Shown here in pieces: positions 43,702-52,380 of a stretch of DNA of 64,000 nucleotides (positions within the stretch are counted from its first letter, which is position 1; each line of letters begins with the position of its first letter). Under the pieces are notes generated by a model. The model was not told the DNA's origin, searched no databases, and was given only the letters and a program-made list of their open reading frames with translations. Where the stretch lies: the NCBI GenBank assembly GCA_003611805.1, contig RAYM01000030.1, positions 1-64,000 on the forward strand, in the 5' to 3' direction. A program made the translations under genes and the position numbers. This DNA is from a bacterium 1xD42-87. GTDB lineage: Bacteria; Bacillota; Clostridia; Lachnospirales; Lachnospiraceae.

Positions 43702-44600
43702 ATACAGAGGTAAAAATCGCGGGAGTCACCTTTAAAAATCCTGTTATGACGGCGTCCGGTACTTTCGGTTCCGGCATGGAGTACAGCGACTTTGTGGATT
43801 TGAACAGACTTGGCGCGGTGGTGACCAAAGGCGTGGCGAATGTGCCCTGGGAGGGCAATCCGACGCCCCGTGTGGCGGAAGTGTACGGCGGCATGTTAAA
43901 TGCCATCGGCCTGCAGAACCCCGGGATTGATGTTTTTATAGAGAGGGATCTGGCTTTTCTAAAAAAGTATGACACAAATGTCATAGTAAACGTCTGTGGC
44001 AAAACCGTGGAGGATTATCTGGAAGTGGTGGAGCGCCTTTCGGACACGTCCGTTTCCATGCTGGAAATCAATGTGTCCTGCCCCAATGTAAAAGAGGGGG
44101 CGATCGCTTTCGGGCAGAAGGTGGATTCCCTCTACGATATCACGTCACAGATTAAGAAAAAGGCGAAACAGCCGGTGATTATGAAGCTGAGCCCGAATGT
44201 GACGGACATCACGGAGTTGGCAAAAGCGGCGGAGGCGGCGGGAGCCGACGCGCTTTCCATGATTAACACGATCACGGGCATGAAGATTGATATTCACAGG
44301 AAAAAGTTTGTGCTTGCCAATAAGACGGGGGGCATGTCCGGTCCTGCTGTCAAGCCGGTGGCTGTGCGGATGGTTTATCAGACGGTGCAGGCTGTGAAGA
44401 TTCCGATTATCGGCATGGGCGGTATCGGCAGCGCGGAGGACGCGATCGAGTTCCTGCTTGCCGGGGCCAGCGCGGTTGCGGTTGGGGCGATGAATTTTGT
44501 GAACCCTTATACGACTGTGGAAGTGGTGGAAGGAATCGAGGCTTATATGAAGCAGTATGGGATTGAGAATGTGACGGAGCTGGTCGGGGCGGTCTCGTAG
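43698..44600 (+). CDS. pyrD: Dihydroorotate dehydrogenase, class 1B
   Basis: 300 residues. FMN barrel motifs: KNPVMTASGTFGSGMEYSDF, EGNPTPRVAEVYGGMLNAIG, INVSCPNVKEG with the catalytic Cys of class 1, VIMKLSPNVTDI, MINTITGMKID and the phosphate site IIGMGGIGSAEDAIEFLLAG. With PyrK it makes orotate using NAD+. Start overlaps the pyrK stop (ATGA). Confidence 0.97.
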   Translation: MNTEVKIAGVTFKNPVMTASGTFGSGMEYSDFVDLNRLGAVVTKGVANVPWEGNPTPRVAEVYGGMLNAIGLQNPGIDVFIERDLAFLKKYDTNVIVNVCGKTVEDYLEVVERLSDTSVSMLEINVSCPNVKEGAIAFGQKVDSLYDITSQIKKKAKQPVIMKLSPNVTDITELAKAAEAAGADALSMINTITGMKIDIHRKKFVLANKTGGMSGPAVKPVAVRMVYQTVQAVKIPIIGMGGIGSAEDAIEFLLAGASAVAVGAMNFVNPYTTVEVVEGIEAYMKQYGIENVTELVGAVS

Positions 44601-44708
44601 GAAATGCGCAAAAGGAATGCCGTATGCTGATTAGGAGAAACTATGCCGGCAGCGTGGTGAACATGGCTGACGCAATGGGAAATGCTGGGAAGGCAGGAGG
44701 AAACGGAA

Positions 44709-45368
44709 ATGACGATAGAGGAGTTTAGAAAGAGAGTGGAAGACGATCCCGAGTGGGCGCCGGGATGGGAAATTATTGACAAGGAATTTGACAGGCTTTA
44801 TCCCGGGGTGAAGCCCGGGCATTATGCCACAGACATGGCGTCGAGAGCTGTCTTTGGAGGAAACAATTACCTTGACGGATTTTCCATTTATCCATCTCCG
44901 AAAGGCTATAAGCACATAGTGACATACGGCATGACCCAGCTTTACGCCAATGAAAAAGCGCTTGGCGGCGAGTGGAGTAAATGGGGTTATGAAATGACGA
45001 TCAAGCTTAGGGAAGAGACAGACGAGGCGTGTATGTGGGCGATTGACATGATGCTGAATCTTGCCAGATATACTTATACACAGGAAAGGTTTTTTGATCC
45101 CTTCGAGTATGTTTCGGGCGGGGGAAAGTCTTTGCATACGGGTGTGGAGTCAGACATTACAGCTCTTTTGACGATTGCAGATACAGAAGCGCAGACGCAG
45201 GACACGTTATATGGCAAGACCCAGTTTATCCAGCTGGTCGGCATAACGGAGAGCGAGCTGCAGGCATTGATTGAGGATCACGATAACGCGTATAAGCTTT
45301 ATGACTTGATGAAAAAAGACAATCCCGATTTTGTCACCGATATGAAGCGGACGAAATCATATCTGTAA
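44709..45368 (+). CDS. Suppressor-of-fused (SUFU) domain protein
   Basis: 219 residues from ATG 44709 (AGGAGG upstream). The order EWAPGWEIIDKEFDRLYPG, PKGYKHIVTYGMTQLYAN, EWSKWGYEMTIKLR and ARYTYTQERFFDPFEYV matches bacterial SUFU-domain proteins. The C-terminal segment (FIQLVGITESELQALIEDHD) also fits. Bacterial members often act as immunity-like or single-domain proteins, but no polymorphic toxin is nearby. Function unknown. Confidence 0.82.
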   Translation: MTIEEFRKRVEDDPEWAPGWEIIDKEFDRLYPGVKPGHYATDMASRAVFGGNNYLDGFSIYPSPKGYKHIVTYGMTQLYANEKALGGEWSKWGYEMTIKLREETDEACMWAIDMMLNLARYTYTQERFFDPFEYVSGGGKSLHTGVESDITALLTIADTEAQTQDTLYGKTQFIQLVGITESELQALIEDHDNAYKLYDLMKKDNPDFVTDMKRTKSYL

Positions 45369-45467
45369 AAACCGGGCGCCGGCGCACTCGATTCAGAGAA
45401 TGCTTCGCATGCTCCTTTCATGCTTTACTTTGTCGCAATTTCCCGCCAAAATAAAAAACATATCCGC

Positions 45468-45516
45468 CCCTCCCTGCGCATAGATTTATAGTAACTATAC
45501 GCAGGGAGGGCATTTT
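45468..45516 (+). promoter_or_regulatory. GC-rich hairpin covering the SPOCS gene ribosome site
   Basis: CCCTCCCTGCG (45468-45478) pairs perfectly with CGCAGGGAGGG (45500-45510), continued after one mismatch by ATAG/CTAT, with an 11-base loop. CATTTTTT follows, so it looks like an intrinsic terminator. Its 3' arm contains GGGAGGG, the Shine-Dalgarno of the GTG at 45519 (8 bases on). Either it ends the upstream transcript, or it masks the ribosome site, or both. Confidence 0.7.
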
Positions 45517-45518
45517 TT

Positions 45519-47075
45519 GTGGAATTGGTGAAGAAAAAGATACATATGGATCGAATAAACGGCAGAGCCGGTACGCAGATGGTATTGGAAGAGGACGTCA
45601 ACATTTCAGATAATAAACTGGATGCAAACTATCTGTTAAGCAGTAAAGGCGAGATCATTATGGAGGAGATCCGCCCTGGTGAAAACGCGGTCAGCCTGAA
45701 AGGAAAGCTGGTGGTGTCCATACTGTATCTGACGGACATGGAGGGGATGTGCGCCAGCATGGAGGCGGTGATTCCCTTTGAGGAAAAGGTAAATATGGAA
45801 GGGGTAAATAACGGCGACACGATCCTGACGGAAAGCTGTATCGAGGATTTGACGGTGGGGCTGATCAACTCGCGAAAATTCAGCGTGCAGGCGGTGGTTT
45901 CCTTTACACTGGAGCGGGAGGAGCAGGTGGAGTGTGAGACGGCGGTTGACCTTTACCATGAGGAACCTGTAGAGTACCGCAAGTGCGTATATCCCGTGGT
46001 GGAACTTGTGCTGCACAAGAAAGATATTTTCCGTCTAAAAGAGGAGATGGAACTGACGGGCAATCTGCCCAATGTGTTCCAGACCATATGGCACCATATT
46101 TGTTTCGACCATGTGGAGTTTAAGGCGCTGGAGGAGAAGCTTTCGATTCAGGGGGAGATGCGGGCTTTTTTCCTGTATGAAGGCGAAGGGGATAACGACA
46201 AAACACAGTGGTATGAAAATACGGTGCCATTCAGCGGCATTATCGAGTGCCACGGGTGCCGGGAGAATATGATTCCCGATATCCAGTATCATCTGGGACA
46301 GTGCAATGTGGAAGTGCGGCAGGATTTCGATGGCGAGGAGAGAGTGTTCTGCGTGGAGCCGGTACTGGATCTGGATATCCACCTCTACGAGGAGGAAAAC
46401 CTGGAGGTGATCTCCGACGTTTACGGCGTGGATAAGGAGATTGAGGCGCTGACGACGCAGATGCCGGTAAAGAGTCTGCTGCTTGCTGGAAACGGAAAAT
46501 GCAAGATTGCGGAGCATGTGCGGATCCAGAACCCGGAGATGCCGATGTATCAGCTCATCCACTCCGACGGGGAAATCAGGATCGACGAGCAGACCATTGT
46601 GGAGAACGGCATTGCCGTCACGGGAACGCTTCTGGTGACTACGCTTTATCTGAGTGCGGGTGGGGCGAAGTCCATTTATTCCACGGTCAACGAGCTGCCG
46701 TTCCAGTATGTGATCGAGGCGGAGAACATTCTGCCCACCTGTGTCTATAAGCTGCGGAGCAGCATCGAGCAGCTGACCGTGACCATGCTTGACAGCGATG
46801 AGCTGGATGTGAAGGCAGCGCTGCAGTTTAAGGTGATTGTATTTTCCGTGCAGAACCGCGATCTGGTGACGGATATCCGGGTGGAGCCGCTTGACTTGAA
46901 TAAGCTAAGCGACCTGCCGGGGATGGTGATCTGTATTGTGGGACCGGGAGAGACGCTGTGGGATATCGGCAAGAAGTATTATGTGCCGGTGGCGCAGCTT
47001 AGGGAAGTCAACGAGCTGCCGACGGAGGAAATTTCGGCGGGAGATAAAATTTTGGTGGTGAAGGGCGGTATTTGA
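45519..47075 (+). CDS. SPOCS (DUF3794) and LysM spore-envelope protein
   Basis: 518 residues. GTG 45519 is chosen because the product begins MELVKKKIHMDR, the usual start of the family. Three SPOCS/DUF3794 repeats can be followed (VVSILYLTDMEGMCASMEA, a QTIWHHICFDHVEFKALEE region, and VTTLYLSAGGAKSIYSTVNE). A LysM motif closes the protein: VGPGETLWDIGKKYYVPVAQ. SipL of Clostridioides difficile has the same parts and tethers SpoIVA in the spore coat. Whether this is the SipL ortholog or a paralogue is not certain. Confidence 0.82.
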   Translation: MELVKKKIHMDRINGRAGTQMVLEEDVNISDNKLDANYLLSSKGEIIMEEIRPGENAVSLKGKLVVSILYLTDMEGMCASMEAVIPFEEKVNMEGVNNGDTILTESCIEDLTVGLINSRKFSVQAVVSFTLEREEQVECETAVDLYHEEPVEYRKCVYPVVELVLHKKDIFRLKEEMELTGNLPNVFQTIWHHICFDHVEFKALEEKLSIQGEMRAFFLYEGEGDNDKTQWYENTVPFSGIIECHGCRENMIPDIQYHLGQCNVEVRQDFDGEERVFCVEPVLDLDIHLYEEENLEVISDVYGVDKEIEALTTQMPVKSLLLAGNGKCKIAEHVRIQNPEMPMYQLIHSDGEIRIDEQTIVENGIAVTGTLLVTTLYLSAGGAKSIYSTVNELPFQYVIEAENILPTCVYKLRSSIEQLTVTMLDSDELDVKAALQFKVIVFSVQNRDLVTDIRVEPLDLNKLSDLPGMVICIVGPGETLWDIGKKYYVPVAQLREVNELPTEEISAGDKILVVKGGI

Positions 47076-47093
47076 GTTTGTAAGCGGATGCGT

Positions 47094-47119
47094 GGGCGAC
47101 GGGTAATATTACGTCGCCC
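47094..47119. repeat. Stem-loop with a TAATATTAC loop
   Basis: GGGCGAC (47094-47100) and GTCGCCC (47113-47119) enclose GG and the palindrome GTAATATTAC. No T tract follows. It may stop the upstream transcript or serve as a protein site. No replication initiator gene is nearby. Confidence 0.45.
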
Positions 47120-47269
47120 GCGCTGTGTTCTGGCAGGCTGCCCGCCTTCGCTTCGCTGGGCGTGGTGCGAGGATGTTTAGTAAAATTTAATGGAACTGTG
47201 TGTGCGGTTGTGGTAGAATAACAGCATTGAACAATTTAGTAATCTGGAATTGGCTGTATTTTTATAGCA

Positions 47270-47455
47270 GTGGCTCATGCGGTAACAGTTGGAGAATATC
47301 CGGAGCTCAATTATCAGGATGCAATGAACTATTTTAAAGGTGCGCCGGAGACCATCATTGAGCTGGCAAAAAAAGAAGCGCTGCAATATGTTCTGGAAGA
47401 CATAGATGAAATCAAGGTATCTATGGAGGAACTAAACATTAAGCTGGAAGAGTAA
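47270..47455 (+). CDS. Small hypothetical protein
   Basis: 61 residues from GTG 47270, without a clear ribosome site. It reads as a soluble acidic helical protein (PELNYQDAMNYFKGAPETII, then ALQYVLEDIDEIKVSMEELN). The frame is open about 30 bases further up (IGCIFIAVAHAVTV), so it may be the end of an older gene. It ends 24 bases before the membrane-fused spermidine-synthase-like gene. Confidence 0.4.
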   Translation: MAHAVTVGEYPELNYQDAMNYFKGAPETIIELAKKEALQYVLEDIDEIKVSMEELNIKLEE

Positions 47456-47479
47456 AAGAACCATAAAGGGAGAATTGGC

Positions 47480-49081
47480 ATGAACACAACACCAATTTTA
47501 AAGAATAGAATCTTTCTGTACCTGACGGAATTTTTCGCCGGCATGTCCGTGATGGCGGTGGAGCTGGGGGCGAGCAGGCTGCTCGCTCCTTATTTCAGTT
47601 CCTCCCAGATTGTGTGGACGATCATTATCGGCACCATTATGATCGCCATGGCGCTCGGTAATATTTACGGCGGGAAGAGTGCGGACAAGGATCCGAACCC
47701 GGACAAGCTCTATACACGGATTCTGATTGCAGGAGTATGGATTGCGCTGATTCCGGCGGTGGGAAAGTATATTATTATAGGCATTTCCGCGCTGCTCATT
47801 TTTGCGGTGAACACGAATTTCCTGATCTGGGCGGCTTTTGCGGCGTGTATGGTGATCTTCGTGTTTCCACTCTTCCTTCTGGGAACGGTGACACCGTCCC
47901 TTGCGAAATACACGGTGCAGAGCCTTTCGGACAGCGGCAGTATCGTGGGGACTCTCGGTGCGTTTAATACAATCGGTAGCATTATCGGCACTTTTGTACC
48001 GACTTTTGTCTCGATTCCGGCGGTGGGCACATCGGTCACGTTTCTGATTTTTGCGGCGATTCTTCTGGGGCTTGGGATCATCTACTTTGTAAGCAAAAAG
48101 AGCGGATGGAAGAAAAGCGCGGCGTCGGCGGGCATCTTTGTTCTGTGCTGTATTTTCGGGGCTTCGAACAGCTTTGCTTTCTGGGAGAGCAATCTGGCAT
48201 ACGAAGGGGAGTCCATTTACAATTACCTGCAGGTGAAAGAAAACGACAGAAATGTCATATTATCGACAAACGTGCTTTTTGGGGTACAGTCCATTCTGAT
48301 CAAGGACGAGGGGCTGACGGGCATGTATTACGACTATGCGATGGCGGCGCCGTTGATGACGGGAAAGGAAAATCCGGCGGAATGCAATACGCTGATTCTC
48401 GGCATGGGGACGGGCACCTACGCACACCAGTGCCGCGCTTACTTTGGGGACATGCCTGTGGAGGGCGTGGAGATCGACGAGAAGATCACGGATCTGGCGA
48501 GGACTTATTTTGAGCTGCCGGAGGATGTGCCAGTGACGACCTATGACGGCAGGGCTTATCTGAATGCGATCGACGGGAAATATGACGTGATTATGGTGGA
48601 TGCCTATCAGGATATCACCATTCCTTTCCAGATGTCTTCCGTGGAATTTTTTGCCCTGGTGAAGGAGCATCTTGCGGAGGATGGAGTGATGGTTGTCAAC
48701 ATGAACATGCGCGGCAGCGGGGAGGACAGCATCAACGCTTATCTTTCTGACACGATCGCCAGCGTTTTTGGTGAGGTCTATACGGTGGACGTGAAGGGTT
48801 CCACCAACCGGGAGCTTTTTGCCTCCAACAATCCGCGGATGATAGAGAATCTGAAAAGGCACAAGGAGACTGTCGCGGACGAAAGCCTCCTTGTGATGAT
48901 GGATACTGTTTCTGAAAACCTGATTCCCTATGAAGCGGGGAACCGCATTATGACGGATGACAAGGCGCCTGTGGAGCTTCTCGGTATGCGCGTCATCGAC
49001 GAGCTGATCAGAAACGAGGTCGCTTATTACAAAACACTTTATGAGGAGCAGGGCATTCAGGGCGTGATCAACGCGCTGTAA
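47480..49081 (+). CDS. Membrane-fused spermidine-synthase-like protein
   Basis: 533 residues. The N-terminal about 215 residues hold six or more membrane helices (LTEFFAGMSVMAVELGASRL, SQIVWTIIIGTIMIAMALGN, FVFPLFLLGTVTPSLAKY). The rest is a soluble methyltransferase-like domain with the spermidine-synthase nucleotide site LILGMGTGTYAHQCRAY, EGVEIDEKITDLAR and YDVIMVDAYQDITIPFQ. Residues GGSG-type propylamine donors cannot be judged by eye, so the reaction is uncertain. Such fused proteins are common in Clostridia and are not proven polyamine synthases. Confidence 0.82.
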   Translation: MNTTPILKNRIFLYLTEFFAGMSVMAVELGASRLLAPYFSSSQIVWTIIIGTIMIAMALGNIYGGKSADKDPNPDKLYTRILIAGVWIALIPAVGKYIIIGISALLIFAVNTNFLIWAAFAACMVIFVFPLFLLGTVTPSLAKYTVQSLSDSGSIVGTLGAFNTIGSIIGTFVPTFVSIPAVGTSVTFLIFAAILLGLGIIYFVSKKSGWKKSAASAGIFVLCCIFGASNSFAFWESNLAYEGESIYNYLQVKENDRNVILSTNVLFGVQSILIKDEGLTGMYYDYAMAAPLMTGKENPAECNTLILGMGTGTYAHQCRAYFGDMPVEGVEIDEKITDLARTYFELPEDVPVTTYDGRAYLNAIDGKYDVIMVDAYQDITIPFQMSSVEFFALVKEHLAEDGVMVVNMNMRGSGEDSINAYLSDTIASVFGEVYTVDVKGSTNRELFASNNPRMIENLKRHKETVADESLLVMMDTVSENLIPYEAGNRIMTDDKAPVELLGMRVIDELIRNEVAYYKTLYEEQGIQGVINAL

Positions 49082-49169
49082 CGCTTCTTGCTCAAATAAT
49101 TTTACTGTTTTCTGTAATAAAACAAATAATCCTGTTTGCTTTTGTGAAATGCAGCGCTTTGTGGAAGTT

Positions 49170-51188
49170 TTAGGTCAATAATTTGATAATTGCCACGTCC
49201 TTCGCCTTCAACGTGAGCGTATCGCCTTTTTCATAGGTTTTTTCTTTCAGAAGATCTGTGCCAGCGAAGGGCATGGCCGTCATGTATGCGTCCTGTCCGT
49301 GGTTGAGGATAAATACAAAGCTGCCATTCGCGTTAGCTCTTCGGGTCACTTCAATATAATCCGGCGCATCCATAATCGGTTCAATTCCGGCTTCCCGGCA
49401 TATTTCACTGAGATATTTTTTATAAAAATCATCGCTTGACTGCGTCGCAACATAGTAGCCGAAGCCTTTGCCGAAGGCGTTTTTAGTGAGCACGGGCATT
49501 CCTGCGTAGAAATCTTCTTCATAAGTGGCGAGCGTCTCCGCACCTTCCGTGTGCAGCAGATCGCAGAGCATGGAAGCGGGGTAGGTCTTTCCCTCGTAGT
49601 GGAACGCGTTGTGCATATTCTCGGGCAGCGCATCCTCTTCCTCCACCCAGATACCGAGAATATCCCGCAGCTTTCCGGGGTAGCCGCCGATGGTCACGAG
49701 GTCGTGCTCGTCCACATAGCCGCTGAAAAAGGTGGTCAGGAAACGACCGCCGCCTTTTACATAGGTGCGCAGCTTCTCGTCATACCCCGTTTTTACCATG
49801 TAGAGTACGGGCGCAATCACCAGATCGTACTTCGACAAGTCGTCCTCAACGCCGATCATGTCCACGGGAATATGCAGGTCAAACAGGGCTTTGTAATAGC
49901 GTTCCACTTCTTTGCAATAATCCAGATAGACAGTAGGGCCCGAAGAGTAGAAGACAGCCCACCAGTTATCCCAGTCAAAGATGATGGCGGCTTTGGCGTT
50001 GCTCCTTGCGCCGAGGGTCTGATTTCCAAGGCGGTCAAGTTCTGCGCCCAGTTCCGCGGTTTCGCGGAATACGCGGGTGTTCTCATGCCCCGCATGGTCG
50101 ATCACTGCGCCGTGATATTTTTCACAGGCGCCGACGCTGCGTTTCATCTGGAAAAACATGACGGTGTCCGCGCCGTGCGCCACCGCCTGATAGCTCCAAA
50201 GCCGCATCACGCCGGGGCGTTTCAGCATGTTAAAGGGCTGCCAGTTCTGAACGGAAGGGGTCTGTTCCATCAGTGCAAAGGGCATTCCCTGCTTTAAGCC
50301 GCGCATCAGGTCGTGCCGCAGGGCAACGCTCGAAACGGGTGTGTCGTTTGCGGGATAATTGTCCCATGACACAAAGTCCATGTATTTTGCCCACATCTGG
50401 TAATCCAGAGGCTGGTAAGTGCCCATCAGGTTCGTGGTGATGGGGACATCGGGAGTAATGGCGCGGATTGCGTCGTACTCCAAACGGAAAGCGTTCAAAA
50501 TGCTCTCCGAGTTAAAGCGGCGGTAGTCCAGCGAGATACCTTGGAATGTGCTGCGCTCATTGCCAAAGTGCTCGGAAAGATAATTGGGCGTGACAATCTC
50601 CTCAAAATCATAGAAGGTATGCCCCCAGAAGGCGGTATCCCAGACACGGTTTACCTCCTCGATCGTCCCATATTTTTCCTTCAGCCATTCCCGGAATCTT
50701 TTTTCACAGATTTCACAGTAGCATTCCCCGCCGTACTCGTTGGAGATATGCCATGCGACAAGGTTGTCATAGTTTCCGTAACGCTCTGCCAGTTTTGTGG
50801 CAAGCGCTGCGGCGTATTTCTGGTAAGTGGGGCTGTTGGGGCAGGAGTTGTGGCGGCTGCCGAATTTGCGCTTTATGCCGTTTGCCTCCACCCGCAGGAT
50901 ATCGGGATGCTTTCTCGCCATCCATGCGGGATGCGCTCCGGTGGAAGTGGCAAGGCACACTTTCATGCCGTGCTTTTTCACCAGTTCCATAATTTTATCC
51001 AGTTTTTCGAAGTGGTAAACGTCGTCGTCTGATTGCAGCATCGCCCAGCTGAAGACATTCAGGGTGACAATGTCAATGTGCGCCAGCTTAAGAAGGCGCA
51101 TGTCCTCCTCCCATGTCTCCTCCGGCCATTGTTCTGGGTTGTAGTCCCCGCCGTAGGGGATTTTTTTGATTTTTTCGTATTCGACCAT
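49170..51188 (-). CDS. Beta-galactosidase, GH42
   Basis: 672 residues. GH42 motifs: GGDYNPEQWPEETWEEDM at the N-terminus, WAMLQSDDDVYHFEKLDKIM, ATSTGAHPAWMARKHPDILR, the acid/base Glu in AWHISNEYGGECYC with the zinc-type Cys cluster (CYCEIC), and the nucleophile Glu in FALMEQTPSVQNW. The trimerisation domain (GGRFLTTFFSGYVDEHDL) and a small C-terminal domain follow. Cytoplasmic, probably acting on short galactosides. AAAGGAG precedes the start on the minus strand. No transporter genes are next to it. Confidence 0.95.
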   Translation of the reverse strand: MVEYEKIKKIPYGGDYNPEQWPEETWEEDMRLLKLAHIDIVTLNVFSWAMLQSDDDVYHFEKLDKIMELVKKHGMKVCLATSTGAHPAWMARKHPDILRVEANGIKRKFGSRHNSCPNSPTYQKYAAALATKLAERYGNYDNLVAWHISNEYGGECYCEICEKRFREWLKEKYGTIEEVNRVWDTAFWGHTFYDFEEIVTPNYLSEHFGNERSTFQGISLDYRRFNSESILNAFRLEYDAIRAITPDVPITTNLMGTYQPLDYQMWAKYMDFVSWDNYPANDTPVSSVALRHDLMRGLKQGMPFALMEQTPSVQNWQPFNMLKRPGVMRLWSYQAVAHGADTVMFFQMKRSVGACEKYHGAVIDHAGHENTRVFRETAELGAELDRLGNQTLGARSNAKAAIIFDWDNWWAVFYSSGPTVYLDYCKEVERYYKALFDLHIPVDMIGVEDDLSKYDLVIAPVLYMVKTGYDEKLRTYVKGGGRFLTTFFSGYVDEHDLVTIGGYPGKLRDILGIWVEEEDALPENMHNAFHYEGKTYPASMLCDLLHTEGAETLATYEEDFYAGMPVLTKNAFGKGFGYYVATQSSDDFYKKYLSEICREAGIEPIMDAPDYIEVTRRANANGSFVFILNHGQDAYMTAMPFAGTDLLKEKTYEKGDTLTLKAKDVAIIKLLT

Positions 51189-51350
51189 GTGGGATCTCCT
51201 TTACGATTTTGCTATTTGATTTGTGGATAAGCAATGCTCATTGCCATCGCGTATAGTATAACTGATTTGAGGGGATTGGAATACTTGACAAAATGCTGAT
51301 TTACGGAAGCGTTTTTTAGTGATAAGTACAAAAGCAGACTTGAAATTCGC

Positions 51351-51384
51351 TAAAAAAGAAACCGCGCGCGTGCACGGTTTCTTT
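51351..51384 (-). terminator. Terminator of the gene at 51403-52065
   Basis: AAAGAAACCG (51355-51364) and CGGTTTCTTT (51375-51384) form a 10-bp stem with a CGCGCGTGCA loop. On the minus strand it is followed by a T-rich run. Confidence 0.85.
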
Positions 51385-51402
51385 AAAAGTCGGTTAAAAT
51401 AT

Positions 51403-52065
51403 TTAGTTGGAAGCGATCTGTCCGGCAGCAGCCTGATCCAGAACATTCTGCGTCGCATTGTTCTGCGCAGCAGCATCCTCAGCCATCTTGTCAAAACCTG
51501 CCATCACAGCGTCGTATGTCTTCTTGGAAATCTCGGGAAGTTCGCCGCCCCAGGTCTTCTCAGCCTGCTCGTAGCCCTTCTTGAAAGCTGCGCGCATATC
51601 TTCAATCTTGCTCGGATCGCCGCCTGTCAGAGCTGTCGCGAAATCAAGGATTCTGCCGGAGGTCTGCTTCACGCCCCAGTAGCCGTCCTCGGAAATATCC
51701 TGCTGCGCCTGCAGTTTGGTTGCTTCATCCACCTCAAACTTGCCGCTGGCGAGGAATTTCCACATATCGCCGTTGGCAATGCCGGAAGTCTGGCTCTGCT
51801 TGGTCATCATCTTTTCAACAATGTTACGAAGCTGCTTCGAATGCTCCTCTGCGTCGGCTTTCATCTTATTGACAAGCTCTGTGTTCTGCACATACTTTTT
51901 CACGGGTACATTGACACTGTCCTTTGAAGGCTCATAAACCACACCGTTTTCGCCCTTTTCGGAAGTGTTGTCTTTTACCTCTTCAACAGGCTTGTTTTCT
52001 GTCTGCGTGGTTGTAAGAGCTTCGTATGCGTTAGCGCCTACGTTTGAAATTCCATTTACGCTCAT
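51403..52065 (-). CDS. Uncharacterised helical protein
   Basis: 220 residues from ATG 52065, preceded by AAGGAGGG. It begins MSVNGISNVGANAYEALTTT, followed by an acidic linker and a mostly helical body (AEEHSKQLRNIVEKMMTKQS, ISEDGYWGVKQTSGRILDFA, PSKIEDMRAAFKKGYEQAEK) and an Asn/Gln/Ala-rich end. No signal peptide or membrane segment. The short polar start resembles secreted or flagellum-coregulated proteins of Lachnospiraceae, but I do not recognise a family. Confidence 0.7.
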   Translation of the reverse strand: MSVNGISNVGANAYEALTTTQTENKPVEEVKDNTSEKGENGVVYEPSKDSVNVPVKKYVQNTELVNKMKADAEEHSKQLRNIVEKMMTKQSQTSGIANGDMWKFLASGKFEVDEATKLQAQQDISEDGYWGVKQTSGRILDFATALTGGDPSKIEDMRAAFKKGYEQAEKTWGGELPEISKKTYDAVMAGFDKMAEDAAAQNNATQNVLDQAAAGQIASN

Positions 52066-52148
52066 GGGTATCCCTCCTTGGAAAATATTTATGTATTTTT
52101 TGTGGTTACGAAAAGACTGTCGCTTGGGCAATCTCCTTTTTCTATTTA

Positions 52149-52180
52149 CTATATCGTACCATTTTCCTATTTAAATTAGA
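52149..52180 (-). promoter_or_regulatory. Weak sigma-28-like promoter
   Basis: On the minus strand CTAAT is followed, 17 bases on, by ACGATAT, near the pattern of motility sigma-factor promoters. It lies 84 bases upstream of the start at 52065. The match is imperfect. Confidence 0.25.
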
Positions 52181-52259
52181 AGTAAAGACATAGAATTTCA
52201 TAAAAAATCCGCAAATATCTTTTCGGCAGGGTAAATCCAATGTGGCGCCGAGCCTGTGC

Positions 52260-52300
52260 TTGACATTTTGTATAAAATTAAGTACAATCCTTGTATACAA
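52260..52300 (+). promoter_or_regulatory. ispE-gntR promoter with a FadR-type operator
   Basis: TTGACA (52260-52265), a 17-base spacer and TACAAT (52283-52288). The perfect palindrome TTGTATACAA (52291-52300) lies 2 bases after the -10, over the transcription start. It fits the T-N-G-T-N(0-3)-A-C-N-A pattern bound by GntR/FadR regulators, and one is encoded as the second gene of this operon. Confidence 0.72.
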
Positions 52301-52380
52301 AGTACATTAAATTTGGCGGGAAAATGTCGATAAGAGGAAAAGGACCGGCAGACTGCGGTCAGCGGGAAACGGGAGCAGTT

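Noticed and set aside
47094-47119. Stem-loop as a functional rolling-circle origin
   Set aside because: Only the loop nonamer matches; no initiator gene or plasmid-like context is present, so it is listed only as a low-interest finding.
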